64,000 bases of DNA from Pyxidicoccus sp. MSG2 (GTDB lineage Bacteria > Myxococcota > Myxococcia > Myxococcales > Myxococcaceae), in assembly GCF_026626705.1 (NCBI RefSeq), contig NZ_JAPNKC010000001.1:13021001-13085000 (forward strand). The letters run 5' to 3'. The notes under the pieces were generated by a model. It worked only from the letters and a program-made list of their open reading frames with translations. It did not search any database and was not told where the DNA came from. The translations under genes were made by a program, and so were the position numbers. This document shows positions 11,032 to 19,875 of the stretch, piece by piece. The stretch's first letter is position 1, and the number at the start of each line of letters is the position of its first letter.

Positions 11032-11862
11032 TCACAGGCCGTGCCCGCAGTACTTGCAGTGTGACGCGTCCAGGTCATGTCCCTGGACGCCGCAGCCGAG
11101 GCAGGCGCGCGAGTCGACCGCATGGCGGGTGGCGGCGGCCAGCTCCACGGAGACGATGCCGGTGGGCACGGCGATGATGCCGTAGCCCATCACCATCAGC
11201 ACCGAGGCGATGAGCTGCCCGAGCACCGTCTTGGGAGTGATGTCACCGAAGCCCACCGTCGTCACGGTGACGATGGCCCAGTACATGGCCCGGGGGATGC
11301 TGTCGAAGCCGTTCGCTCCGCCCTCCACCACGTACATCACCGCGCCCATGACGACGACGATGGTGAGCACCGTGCCCAGGAACACCGTGATTTTCGGCCG
11401 GCTGGCGCGCAGCGCGGTGAGCAGGATTTCCGCCTGTCCCAGCAGGTGGGCCAGCTTGAGCACGCGGAAGACGCGCAGCAGCCGGACCACCCGCACCACC
11501 AGCAGCGACTGGGCGCCGGGAACCAGCACGCTCAGGAAGGTGGGGAGGATGGCCACCAGGTCCACCAGCCCGAAGAAGCTGCGCATGTAGCGCAGGGGCC
11601 GCTGGACGGCGATGAGCCGGAGCACGTACTCGGCGGTGAACAGCGCCGTGAAGAACCACTCGGCAACGCGGAGCACCCGGCCGTACTGGTCGCGCACCGA
11701 CGCCACGCTCTCCAGCATCACCGCGACGATGCTGAAGAGGATGGCCCACAGCAGGGCGATGTCGAACGCCTTCCCGGCCGGAGTGTCTGCTTCGAAGATG
11801 ATGGTGTGCATCCGGTGGCGGAGGCCACCGTCGGACGGGCTCTGCTCGGAGGGACTGGACAC
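11032..11862 (-). CDS. Voltage-gated potassium channel (6TM) with C-terminal zinc ribbon
   Basis: Inner-membrane K+ channel subunit of 276 residues, probably tetrameric. Six membrane segments can be followed: S1 about 35-52, S2 about 68-88, S3 around GLVDLVAILPTFLSV, an arginine-bearing S4 (RVVRLLRVFRVLK), S5 (VFLGTVLTIVVVMGAVMYVV) and S6. The pore loop carries the K+ selectivity filter TVGFGD. The C-terminus is unusual: instead of an RCK or cyclic-nucleotide domain there is a short four-cysteine zinc ribbon (CLGCGVQGHDLDASHCKYCG). Residue positions are approximate. Likely sets membrane potential or K+ flux; the ribbon may aid assembly or sense redox or zinc (inference). Confidence 0.92.
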   Translation of the reverse strand: MSSPSEQSPSDGGLRHRMHTIIFEADTPAGKAFDIALLWAILFSIVAVMLESVASVRDQYGRVLRVAEWFFTALFTAEYVLRLIAVQRPLRYMRSFFGLVDLVAILPTFLSVLVPGAQSLLVVRVVRLLRVFRVLKLAHLLGQAEILLTALRASRPKITVFLGTVLTIVVVMGAVMYVVEGGANGFDSIPRAMYWAIVTVTTVGFGDITPKTVLGQLIASVLMVMGYGIIAVPTGIVSVELAAATRHAVDSRACLGCGVQGHDLDASHCKYCGHGL

Positions 11863-11959
11863 GGAGCCAGTCTAGGCGCCCGGTGGCCATTGAAAAGCGA
11901 GAGGAAGCGGTCATCGCGATTTCGCCGATAGCCTTCCGCGCCACGGCGACGGGCGCTCG

Positions 11960-13003
11960 CTACTTCAGGGTCGCGGCGTCGATCACGAACCGGTACCGGA
12001 CGTCGGAGGCGAGCACGCGCTCGTAGGCCTCGTTGATCCTGCCGGCCGGGATGACCTCGATGTCGGAGCCGATGTGGTGCCTGGCGCAGAAGTCCAGCAT
12101 CTCCTGCGTCTGACGGATGCCGCCGATCAGCGAGCCCGCGAAAGACCGGCGGGTCATGATGAGGGAGAACACGTTGACCGAGAGCGGCTCCGGGGGTGCG
12201 CCCACGTTGACCAGGGCACCGTCCAGGGCCAGCAGGGACAGGTAGGCGTCGAGGTCGATCTTCGCGCTCACCGTGTTCACGATGAGGTCGAACGTTCCGG
12301 CGAGCTTCTTGAACGTCTCCGCATCGCTCGTGGCGAAGTAGTGGTCCGCGCCGAGGCGCAGGCCGTCCTCCTTCTTCTTCAGTGACTGCGACAGGACGGT
12401 GACCTCGGCCCCCATCGCGTGCGCGAGCTTCACGGCCATGTGCCCGAGCCCGCCAAGACCGATGACGGCCACCTTCTTGCCGGGGCCGGCGCCCCAGTGG
12501 CGCAGCGGCGCGTACGTCGTGATGCCGGCGCACAGCAGCGGCGCGGCGGCGTCGAGCGCGATGCCCTCGGGAATCCTGAGGACGAAGTCCTCGGCCACGA
12601 CGATGTGTGTTGAATAGCCGCCCTGGGTGCGCTGGCCATCCTTCCCAACACCGCCGTAGGTCCCGGTGAACCCCTTGAGGCAGTGCTGCTCCTCACCCTT
12701 GAGACAGTTCGCGCACTCGCGGCAGGAGTCGACCAGGCAGCCGACGCCGACGCGGTCGCCGACGGCGTGCCGGGTGACCTCGGAGCCCACCCTGGCGACG
12801 ATGCCGGCAATCTCGTGGCCGGGGACGATGGGGTAGTTCGCCGAACCCCACTCATTGCGAGCGTTGTGGATGTCGGAGTGGCAGATGCCGCAGAACTTGA
12901 TCTCGATGAGGACGTCGCGCGGGCCGAGGTCACGACGCTCGATGGTCGTCGGACCAAGAGGGGCTGTCGCTGACCCGGCCGCGTAGGCATTGACGGTGAG
13001 CAT
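11960..13003 (-). CDS. Zinc-dependent NAD(P) alcohol dehydrogenase (cinnamyl-ADH/YahK-like)
   Basis: Cytosolic medium-chain dehydrogenase/reductase of 347 residues that interconverts alcohols and aldehydes. Catalytic zinc site: GICHSD (Cys38) and GHE; structural zinc site with four cysteines (SCRECANCLKGEEQHC); Rossmann nucleotide motif GLGGLG. Overall pattern fits the broad-specificity YahK/cinnamyl-alcohol dehydrogenase subfamily, which usually prefers NADP(H). It is divergent from the LysR gene at 13180 with an inverted repeat between them, so LysR control is likely. The natural substrate cannot be read from the sequence. Confidence 0.92.
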   Translation of the reverse strand: MLTVNAYAAGSATAPLGPTTIERRDLGPRDVLIEIKFCGICHSDIHNARNEWGSANYPIVPGHEIAGIVARVGSEVTRHAVGDRVGVGCLVDSCRECANCLKGEEQHCLKGFTGTYGGVGKDGQRTQGGYSTHIVVAEDFVLRIPEGIALDAAAPLLCAGITTYAPLRHWGAGPGKKVAVIGLGGLGHMAVKLAHAMGAEVTVLSQSLKKKEDGLRLGADHYFATSDAETFKKLAGTFDLIVNTVSAKIDLDAYLSLLALDGALVNVGAPPEPLSVNVFSLIMTRRSFAGSLIGGIRQTQEMLDFCARHHIGSDIEVIPAGRINEAYERVLASDVRYRFVIDAATLK

Positions 13004-13106
13004 GTGTCTTCAAATCTCCGTGGCTTCGGGACCGTTGAGTCTCGTTCACGAAGAGAAGTACGCCCCGGCACGGCGGCTGACTACGCGCCGGGGAGGCAAT
13101 AGGCTC

Positions 13107-13121
13107 TTAAGCGGTGCTTAA
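13107..13121. promoter_or_regulatory. Perfect LysR-type operator candidate (T-N11-A)
   Basis: TTAAGC (13107-13112), GGT, GCTTAA (13116-13121): a perfect 15-bp dyad matching the T-N11-A signature of LysR operators, in the divergent gap between the dehydrogenase (start 13003) and lysR gene (start 13180). It lies 59 bp upstream of the regulator start, a usual position for autoregulation plus divergent activation. Confidence 0.7.
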
Positions 13122-13179
13122 CAGTGAGGTGGCGGCTTCTCGGTGGCGACACGGAAGCCATCGAAGGCGGTTCTCGCAA

Positions 13180-14085
13180 ATGATTACGGCTCCCTTCTCA
13201 CAGCTGCAGGTGTTCCTCGCCGTGGCCCGCCTGCGCAGCTTCAGCGGCGCGGCGCGCGAACTCGGCGTCTCCACGGCCGCGGTCAGTCAGGCGGTGCGGC
13301 AGCTCGAGGGGCAGACGCGCGTGGTGCTGCTCACCCGCACCACGCGCAGCGTTTCGCTGACGGACGCGGGCAGGCGGCTCGTGGAGGGCGCGGGCCCGGC
13401 ATTGGGGCAGGCGCTCGCTGCCCTGACCGAGGTCTCCGCCCAACCGAGTGAGACGGTGGGCAGGGTCCGGCTGTCGGTGCCACGAGCGGCGGTGCCCTAC
13501 GTCATCACCCCGGTGGTCCCCACCTTCCGCGCGCGGCACCCTCGGGTCGAGGTGGAAGTCGTCATCGAGGAGCGCTTCGTGGACATCGTGGCGGAGGGCT
13601 ACGACGCGGGCGTGCGGCTGAGCGAGTCCATCGAGCGCGACATGGTGCAGGTGCGGCTCACCGACGCGTTCCGCTTCGTGGTGGTGGGCGCGCCCGGCTA
13701 CCTCGAGCGCCACGGGACGCCCCAGCGCCCCGAGGATCTCCTGCGCCACGAGTGCATCACCTTCCGCTTGCGGACCACCGGGGCGCTCTACGCGTGGGAG
13801 CTGGAACGGGGCCGCAGGAACTGGCGCGTGCCGGTGCGCGGTGGCGTGGTCTCCAACGACAGCCAACTGACGGTGTCCCTGGTGGAGCAGGGCCTGGGGC
13901 TGGCGTACGTCTTCGAGCCCATGGTGGCCGAAAAGCTCCGCACCGGACGGCTGCAGCGGGTGCTCGAGGCCTACGCGCCCACGGTTCCCGGCTTCTTCCT
14001 CTACTACCCCAGCCGTGCGCAGCGCTCCCCGGCGCTGCGCCTCTTCGTGGACGTCGCCAGGGAGCTGGCCGCGAAGGCGGTGTGA
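13180..14085 (+). CDS. LysR-family transcriptional regulator
   Basis: A 301-residue DNA-binding regulator. The winged helix-turn-helix occupies residues about 5-64 (FSQLQVFLAVARLRSFSGAA, then ELGVSTAAVSQAVRQLE), followed by a periplasmic-binding-fold effector domain (about 90-295). I place the start at ATG 13180 because LysR proteins begin a few residues before this helix; the frame extends to a GTG at 13114, but that codon lies inside the operator palindrome. The effector-domain pattern (YDAGVRLSESIERDMVQVRL) is that of the common AaeR/DsdC-like subgroup. It is divergent from the alcohol dehydrogenase and probably controls it in response to an aldehyde or related metabolite (inference). Confidence 0.9.
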   Translation: MITAPFSQLQVFLAVARLRSFSGAARELGVSTAAVSQAVRQLEGQTRVVLLTRTTRSVSLTDAGRRLVEGAGPALGQALAALTEVSAQPSETVGRVRLSVPRAAVPYVITPVVPTFRARHPRVEVEVVIEERFVDIVAEGYDAGVRLSESIERDMVQVRLTDAFRFVVVGAPGYLERHGTPQRPEDLLRHECITFRLRTTGALYAWELERGRRNWRVPVRGGVVSNDSQLTVSLVEQGLGLAYVFEPMVAEKLRTGRLQRVLEAYAPTVPGFFLYYPSRAQRSPALRLFVDVARELAAKAV

Positions 14086-14390
14086 AGGGTAGACGACCAC
14101 AGAGCGGCTTCGGGGCACCTCCCAAAGCGAGACACATGGCAGCGCTCCACCGAGCCCACTGCAACAGATGCTTTACGAGATGCACACAGGCCCGCGACAT
14201 CGCCTCGCGTTTCGACGCGCGTGAGGGAAATGTCGTCCAACCATCAGTCATGCTTCGAGGTCCGAGGTCCGCCCCGCGGGCTCCGCGACCTGGCCGCGCC
14301 TGGGCACGCGGTGTCCCGGACGCCCCTCTTTTCAGCGGGGTATTCCGCTGACGTATGTTTCTCGGGCTATGCAGCCTTCGGGCTGTTTCC
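14086..14390. other. 305-bp intergenic region upstream of module 2
   Basis: No credible coding sequence. Two inverted repeats lie near its right end: CAGCGG/CCGCTG (14333-14350) and CAGCC-TTCG-GGCTG (14372-14385). It also has a short tandem GAGGTCC-type repeat near 14255. A promoter for the kinase-sigma pair is expected here, but I cannot identify its boxes. Confidence 0.5.
14372..14385 (+). promoter_or_regulatory. TTCG-tetraloop hairpin just before the kinase start
   Basis: CAGCC (14372-14376), TTCG loop, GGCTG (14381-14385), then TTTCC and ATG 14391. A UUCG-capped helix is unusually stable in RNA. It occupies the place where a Shine-Dalgarno site would sit, and none is visible, so it may limit translation or attenuate transcription. 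If translation starts at the upstream ATG 14355, the hairpin is simply coding. Confidence 0.35.
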
Positions 14391-17300
14391 ATGACCCCAT
14401 GTCCTGACGAGAACGAGCTGCTGGAGTGGGAGCAGGGGCGCCTGTCCGCGGACGCCGTGGCCCGGCTGGAGGCCCACCTGGACCACTGCGCGGCGTGCTG
14501 CACGGTGGTGGCGGGACTCGAGGGACAGGGCGCCCTGGCCGAAGAGGCCCTGGACTCCATGGCGTCGTCCGAGCCGGGCGCGCCTCCGCACGCTGGAGCG
14601 CGTGTGGGGCGCTACGTGCTGCTGCGCCGCGTGGGCGAGGGCGGCATGGGAGTGGTCTTCGCCGCGTATGACCCGGACCTGGACCGGGAGGTGGCGCTCA
14701 AGCTGCTCAAGCCCGGGGCGGTGGCGGACGCGGAGGCGCGCGGGCGGCTGGTGCGCGAGGCCCAGGCGCTGGCACGGCTCTCCCATCCCAACGTCGTCAT
14801 CGTGCATGACGTGGGCCTGGACGGCGACACCGTCTTCCTCGCCATGGAGCTGGTGCGCGGGCGGACGCTGCGCCACTGGCTGGCGGAGGCGCCCCATCCG
14901 TGGCGCGAGGTGCTCGCGCGCTTCCTCCACGCGGGCCAGGGGCTGGCGGCCGCGCACGCGGTGGGGCTGGTGCACCGCGACTTCAAGCCGGACAACGTGC
15001 TGCTGGGAGACGACGGCCAGGTGCGCGTCACCGACTTCGGCCTCGCGCGCCTAGCCCCCGCTGAGCCAGTGACTGGGGATAGCCCCACCCCGGAGGCCTC
15101 GCCGAAGGAAGGCGACACCCTCGCCGGCGTGCGGCAGGGAACCCCCGCGTACATGTCCCCGGAGCAGTGGCGGGGCGGACGCGCGGACGCGCGCAGCGAC
15201 CAGTTCAGTTTCTGCGTCACGCTGTACGAGGCCCTCTTCGGCCAGCGGCCCTTCGCGGGAGGTACGACGGCGGAGCGCGCCCGGGCCCTGCGCGAGGGAC
15301 GGGTGACGCCGCCGCCACGCGGCTCACGCGTGCCCGGCACCGTGCGCGATGCCGTGCTGCGCGGCCTGGCCGTGGAGCCGGCCTCGCGCTACCCCTCACT
15401 GGACGCACTGCTGGCCCGGCTCGAGTCCGGCCCGCGCGCGCGCCGCTGGCGCCAGGTGGCCGCGGCGCTGGCCACGAGCGTGGCGGCCAGCGCCGCCGTG
15501 GGCTTCGCGCTGGCCCGGGGTGACGCCGCTCGGGCGTGCACCGGCCTGGAGGCCCGGCTGGAGGGCACCTGGGACGCGGCGCACCGGGCCCGACTGGAGC
15601 AGCGCTTCCGTCAGGGCGCGCTGCCGGCACCTGGGGACGCGTTCGAGTCCACCGCGCGGGCGCTGGACGCCTATGCCCAGGCGCTGGTGGCCCAGGAGCG
15701 CCAGTCCTGCGAGGACACGCGCGTGCGGCAGGCGCAGTCCGAGCAACTGATGGACTTGCGCGCCGCGTGCCTGGATGGCCGGCGCCGGGCGCTGCGCGTC
15801 CTGGTGGAGCTGCTGGAGGGAGGCGAGCGAGAGGCGCTCACCCGTGCACCCGAGGCCGTGCGGCAACTCCCCTCCCTGGCCGCGTGCGCGGACCGGGACG
15901 CGCTCGCCCGCGTGGAGCCGCTGCCGCGGGCCCCGGAGGCGCGGGAGCGACTGGCGGCGCTGGGCCAGGAGCTGGACGGCCTGCGCGTGCAAGGCGCGGC
16001 CGGGTTCCATGCGCGTGCCCTGCCCCGGCTGGAGGCGGTGGTGACGGCCCTGCGCGAGCTGGGACACCGGCCCACGCTGGCGCGGGCCCTGCTGCTGCTG
16101 GGCGAGCTGCGAGGCACCGCCGGAAGCTTCGCGCCGGCGCGCGAGGTGCTGGAGGAGGCGGTGCGCGTCGCGGAGGCCGGGCACGACGACGAGACCGCCG
16201 CGCACGCGTGGAACCGCCTCCTCTACACGGAAGTCGAGGGCCTGGGCCTGGTGAAGGAGGCCGAGCGCACCGCGCGCATGGCGGAGGCGGCCCTGGAGCG
16301 GCTGGGGCCCGAGGCCTCCCTGGAGGTGGCCGCGGAGCTCCACCGCGTCCGCGGCAGCCTCAGCTACCGTCAGGGCGACTACGCGCGGGCGCTCGCCGAC
16401 GCCAGCAGGTCCCTCGCCTTGCTGGAGCGGGCGCGCGGGCCACGCGACGTGGCGCTCGCCGACGTGCTCACCGGCATGGGCTCGGCACTCAACGCGCTGG
16501 GGCGCTACGCCGAAGCAGAGCAGCACCATGCGCGCGCCCAGGCGCTGGTGGAGGCGGTGTACGGCCTCGAGCACCCGCTGCGCGCCGCGCACCTCAACAA
16601 CGTGGCCACCGCACTGCGGCTGCAGGGCAAGGTAGCCGAGGCGGTGGCGCGCTACAGCGAGGCCCTCGCACTGGGCGAGCGACTCCTCGGGGCGGAGCAC
16701 TCCAGCACCAGCATGATCCGGGTGAACCTGGGCGACGCGCTCTCGCGACAGGGCCAGCTCGCGGAGGCGCTGCCCCACTACGAGCGCGCCCTGGCGAGCC
16801 TGCGCAAGGCAGGGGGCGGCGGCCAGCGGATGGCCAACGTGCTGCTGAGCCTGGGCAATGCCCGGGCGGACATGGGACAGCTCGCGCAGGCAGAGGCGGC
16901 CTACCGCGAGGCGCTCGCCATCCAGGAGGCGCAGCTCGGCCCCCGACACCCGGACGTGGCCCTGTCGCGCAACAATCTGGGCTTCGTGGCAATGGACGCG
17001 GGCCGCCTGGAGGAGGCGCGCACCCACTTCGAGGCGGCGCGCGCGCTGTGGGAGGACACGCTCGGCCCCAGCCACCCGAAGGTGGCCAGCGCGCTGTACA
17101 ACCTGGGGCACGTGGAGCTGCGCCTGGGCAGGGTACGTCCGGCGCTCGTCCACCTGCGGCGGGCGCTGGAGATGCGCGAGCAGGCGCTCGGGGCGGAGCA
17201 CCCCCGGGTGGCACAGACGCTCGGACTGCTGGGCGAGGCGCTGCTGGAGGGCGGCCAATTGCGCGAGGCCCGCGAGCCGCTGGAGCGGGCGGTGGCGCTC

Positions 17301-17504
17301 GCCGCGCGAGTGGAGCTGGCTCCGCCCGAGCGGGCCCGGGCACACTTCGCGCTCGCCCGCGTCCTCTGGCAGTCGCGCGGAGAGCGGCCCCAGGCGCTGG
17401 CCCTGGCGCGGGAGGCCCAGGAGGCCTACGCCCGCGGCGCGCCCGTCTACGCGCCCCGGGCGCGTGAGGTGCGGGCCTGGCTGTCCGCGCACGGTGCCCA
17501 CTGA
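14391..17504 (+). CDS. Zinc-finger / Ser-Thr kinase / TPR protein (module 2)
   Basis: A 1037-residue paralogue of the protein at 7288. N-terminal anti-sigma-type zinc finger: Cys4 and H29-x3-C33-x2-C36. Kinase domain: GEGGMGVV, VALKLL, catalytic HRDFKPDN near residue 195 with the same unusual Phe, DFGLARL, and SPEQWRGGRADARSDQFSF. A transmembrane helix lies near 353-377. TPR repeats fill the C-terminal half, with well-formed kinesin-light-chain-like units (LGAEHSSTSMIRVNLGDALS, LGPRHPDVALSRNNLGFVAM, LGAEHPRVAQTLGLLGEALL). I chose ATG 14391 by alignment with the paralogue start (MSCPDEN versus MTPCPDEN); ATG 14355 would add 12 residues. The sigma gene follows 59 bp downstream, reversing the order of module 1. 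Confidence 0.92.
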   Translation: MTPCPDENELLEWEQGRLSADAVARLEAHLDHCAACCTVVAGLEGQGALAEEALDSMASSEPGAPPHAGARVGRYVLLRRVGEGGMGVVFAAYDPDLDREVALKLLKPGAVADAEARGRLVREAQALARLSHPNVVIVHDVGLDGDTVFLAMELVRGRTLRHWLAEAPHPWREVLARFLHAGQGLAAAHAVGLVHRDFKPDNVLLGDDGQVRVTDFGLARLAPAEPVTGDSPTPEASPKEGDTLAGVRQGTPAYMSPEQWRGGRADARSDQFSFCVTLYEALFGQRPFAGGTTAERARALREGRVTPPPRGSRVPGTVRDAVLRGLAVEPASRYPSLDALLARLESGPRARRWRQVAAALATSVAASAAVGFALARGDAARACTGLEARLEGTWDAAHRARLEQRFRQGALPAPGDAFESTARALDAYAQALVAQERQSCEDTRVRQAQSEQLMDLRAACLDGRRRALRVLVELLEGGEREALTRAPEAVRQLPSLAACADRDALARVEPLPRAPEARERLAALGQELDGLRVQGAAGFHARALPRLEAVVTALRELGHRPTLARALLLLGELRGTAGSFAPAREVLEEAVRVAEAGHDDETAAHAWNRLLYTEVEGLGLVKEAERTARMAEAALERLGPEASLEVAAELHRVRGSLSYRQGDYARALADASRSLALLERARGPRDVALADVLTGMGSALNALGRYAEAEQHHARAQALVEAVYGLEHPLRAAHLNNVATALRLQGKVAEAVARYSEALALGERLLGAEHSSTSMIRVNLGDALSRQGQLAEALPHYERALASLRKAGGGGQRMANVLLSLGNARADMGQLAQAEAAYREALAIQEAQLGPRHPDVALSRNNLGFVAMDAGRLEEARTHFEAARALWEDTLGPSHPKVASALYNLGHVELRLGRVRPALVHLRRALEMREQALGAEHPRVAQTLGLLGEALLEGGQLREAREPLERAVALAARVELAPPERARAHFALARVLWQSRGERPQALALAREAQEAYARGAPVYAPRAREVRAWLSAHGAH

Positions 17505-17563
17505 GCCGGGAACCGGGTCTCCCTCCTGCCCCGAGAGGGCGCGCTCGTCGGTGGAGGTGCTTC

Positions 17564-18445
17564 GTGTCGTCCGAGCAGCTCGAGTCCTTCCTGTCGCGGG
17601 TGCCGCGGGCGCTCGTCCCGGCGTTGCGGGCCCACGCGGGCCTGGAGGAAGCGCTCACGGGCCTGGTGCGCGAGGCACGCGAGGCGTGGCCGCGGGTGGA
17701 CATGGACGAGCGGGCCTTCCTGGCGCACGTGGCCGAGCGGCTGCCTTCCGCGGGCGAGGCCGGCGAGGTGCTCGCGAACCTGCGCGCGGGGGAGCTCTTC
17801 CTCGCCTTCGCCTGTGCGCGGGGAGACGCGCGCGCGCTCGAAGCGCTCGACGCGCACGTGCTGTCGCAGGTGGGGTCGTGGCTGCCGCGCGAGGCACCCT
17901 CCCTCGTGGACGAGCTGCGACAGGTGTTGAGCCAGCGACTGATCGTCCCGGTGGACGGGGCGGCACCGAAGCTGGCCTCCTATTCCGGGCGCGGTCCGCT
18001 GGGGCAGTGGGTACGGGCGGTGGCGCTGCGGCTCCACATCGACCAGCAGCGCGCCGCGCCGCGCGAGCAGCCCGTGGGGGAGGCCCCGGCGGAGCTGGCG
18101 GAGCGGCTGGGCGCGGACCCCGAGCTGGCCTTCATCCGCGAGCGGCACCAGGAGGACTTCCGCGTGGCCTTCCGCGCCGCGCTGGGCCGACTGGACGCTC
18201 GGGAGCGCAACCTGCTGCGGCTGCACCATGTGCACGGCCTGTCCATGGACTCGGTGGGCGCCACCTACCAGGCGCCTCGCTCCACCGTCGCGCGATGGAT
18301 TGCCCGCGCCCGCGAGCAACTGCTGGCGCTCACCCGCGAGGAGCTGACGACGCGGCTGGGGCTCACGCCCGACGAGCTGGACAGCATGCTACGCCTCGTG
18401 TGCAGCCAGCTCGACGTCAGCCTTCGCCAGCTCATGACGGACTGA
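17564..18445 (+). CDS. Sigma-70 family factor, Myxococcales-type (module 2)
   Basis: A 293-residue alternative sigma factor, paralogous to the one at 6395. It starts at GTG 17564 with GGAGG 6 nt upstream. Shared landmarks: a sigma region 2-like segment (YSGRGPLGQWVRAVALRLHI, about 144-163), region 4 helix-turn-helix (LDARERNLLRLHHVHGLSMD, then YQAPRSTVARWIARAREQ) and the C-terminal tail (PDELDSMLRLVCSQLDVSLR). It follows the zinc-finger kinase in the same direction, presumably as one operon. It probably directs polymerase to a specific promoter set when released by its kinase partner (inference). Confidence 0.87.
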   Translation: MSSEQLESFLSRVPRALVPALRAHAGLEEALTGLVREAREAWPRVDMDERAFLAHVAERLPSAGEAGEVLANLRAGELFLAFACARGDARALEALDAHVLSQVGSWLPREAPSLVDELRQVLSQRLIVPVDGAAPKLASYSGRGPLGQWVRAVALRLHIDQQRAAPREQPVGEAPAELAERLGADPELAFIRERHQEDFRVAFRAALGRLDARERNLLRLHHVHGLSMDSVGATYQAPRSTVARWIARAREQLLALTREELTTRLGLTPDELDSMLRLVCSQLDVSLRQLMTD

Positions 18446-18535
18446 CGGCCTCGAAATCGCGCCGGCCCGGTGGGACGAAATTCCCCAGGTCTCGTCAAAG
18501 GGGAAGTACCGCAGCGTTCCCCCTCGGAGACAATC

Positions 18536-19822
18536 ATGACGAAGAGATATGCGCGTTCCTGGGTCGTGCCGTTGGCGCTCTTGGGTGTGGTGGGGTGTGC
18601 CAAGACCGGAGGCGATGAAGCGCTCCCCGTCACCCCGGAGGACGCTCACGTGACAGCGTGGGTGCCCGGGACGCCGGTGCCCGCCCACGCGCACGCCGAG
18701 GGCACGGACCACACGCTCATGGTCGACTGGATTCTCGAAGAGGACTCCGTCGATGAATTGACCGACCATTCGGCGTTGATCATCAACGGCCGGGTGGAGT
18801 CCACGCGCTTCGACGTCATCCGCGCCTACGCGAAGTCCAAGCTGGAGGGGCAACCCACCGGAGAGGCGAGCGGCATCTACAACGACCTTCCGGTGACCAT
18901 CGCGACCGTGAGGGTCGGCGACCTCGCGCGTGCCTCGCAGGGGCTGAAGACGGCCTCGGGCGGCGCGCTCGCACGGGGCGCCACAGTGGACGTCATGTTC
19001 CCCGGCGGCCTGCTCGCCGACGGCTGCACGCTCGCGCCGGAGGACAACCCGCTGCCGAAGGTGGGCGAGCAGGCGGTCTTCTTCCTCACGCCGCAAGGGG
19101 GCACCGAGCCCATGGCCTCGCGCTCCATGGCGGGCATCTACGCCGTGACGGGCGGCCCGCGAGGTCGGGTCCTGGTGCAGGGCGGCCTCGTCCAGGGCGC
19201 GAGCTCGTCGCGTCACGCCGCCGTGCTCGAAGAGCACGTGGGACAGCCGGTCGACGCGTTGCTCGAAAGGGTCGAAGCCCGCGCACGGGCCGTCGCCTAC
19301 GTGAGCCCCGACGCGCGCCCGATGCCGATGATGGAACAGGCCCCCCACGAGGGGCCGACCGCCCAGAGTTGGTGCGGGCTTCCCCGCTTCGGCTACAAGT
19401 GGTGCCGGAAGCCCACGAACGTCACCTTTACGGACTACACGGGCGCGGGTTGGCCCGTCGGTGACGCGATGAACGCGTGGATGTACACGAACGTCTCGAA
19501 CAGCCTGTATCTCTACTGGCGTTCCAGCGGCGCCTCCGACGTCATGGTCTACGAGGCGTACTACGGCTACACCGGCTGGTACGGGTACGCGGGGAACAGT
19601 TGGTCGGGCACCTGCCTGACCCGGAGCACCATCCAGCTGAACGACACGTACTACTCGGGCGCGCACTACGCGAAGACCGTCGCCATCCACGAAGTCGGGC
19701 ACAGCCTCGGCTTCGCCCACTACGGGAACTGCAACTCCATCATGTACACGGACCCCACCCAGTGTGCGGCCGCCACCACGTCCTGCGACGCGCAGGCCGC
19801 AGGGGAGCTCTATCCGTACTGA
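18536..19822 (+). CDS. Secreted metzincin protease, matrixin-like lipoprotein
   Basis: A 428-residue metallopeptidase. The start is ATG 18536: GGAGA lies upstream and a lipoprotein signal follows (MTKRYARSWVVPLALLGVVG, Cys21). The frame continues upstream but without signal logic. A propeptide-like region of about 270 residues precedes the catalytic domain. Zinc motif HEVGHSLGFAH near residues 384-394, with Met-turn SIMYTD about 9 residues later, as in M10/matrixin-type metzincins. Cysteines flank the site. Likely surface-exposed or released by processing, and used to degrade prey protein (inference). A GC hairpin follows between it and the convergent aminotransferase. Confidence 0.88.
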   Translation: MTKRYARSWVVPLALLGVVGCAKTGGDEALPVTPEDAHVTAWVPGTPVPAHAHAEGTDHTLMVDWILEEDSVDELTDHSALIINGRVESTRFDVIRAYAKSKLEGQPTGEASGIYNDLPVTIATVRVGDLARASQGLKTASGGALARGATVDVMFPGGLLADGCTLAPEDNPLPKVGEQAVFFLTPQGGTEPMASRSMAGIYAVTGGPRGRVLVQGGLVQGASSSRHAAVLEEHVGQPVDALLERVEARARAVAYVSPDARPMPMMEQAPHEGPTAQSWCGLPRFGYKWCRKPTNVTFTDYTGAGWPVGDAMNAWMYTNVSNSLYLYWRSSGASDVMVYEAYYGYTGWYGYAGNSWSGTCLTRSTIQLNDTYYSGAHYAKTVAIHEVGHSLGFAHYGNCNSIMYTDPTQCAAATTSCDAQAAGELYPY

Positions 19823-19842
19823 GTGAGGGCCGAGCACGGGAT

Positions 19843-19865
19843 GGGCCGCCCACGCCGGGCGGCCC
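19843..19865. terminator. Bidirectional GC hairpin between convergent genes
   Basis: Nine-bp perfect stem GGGCCGCCC (19843-19851) with GGGCGGCCC (19857-19865), five-base loop. It sits between stops at 19822 (+) and 19876 (-). No long T-tract on either side. Confidence 0.6.
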
Positions 19866-19875
19866 GTCCCCTTCC

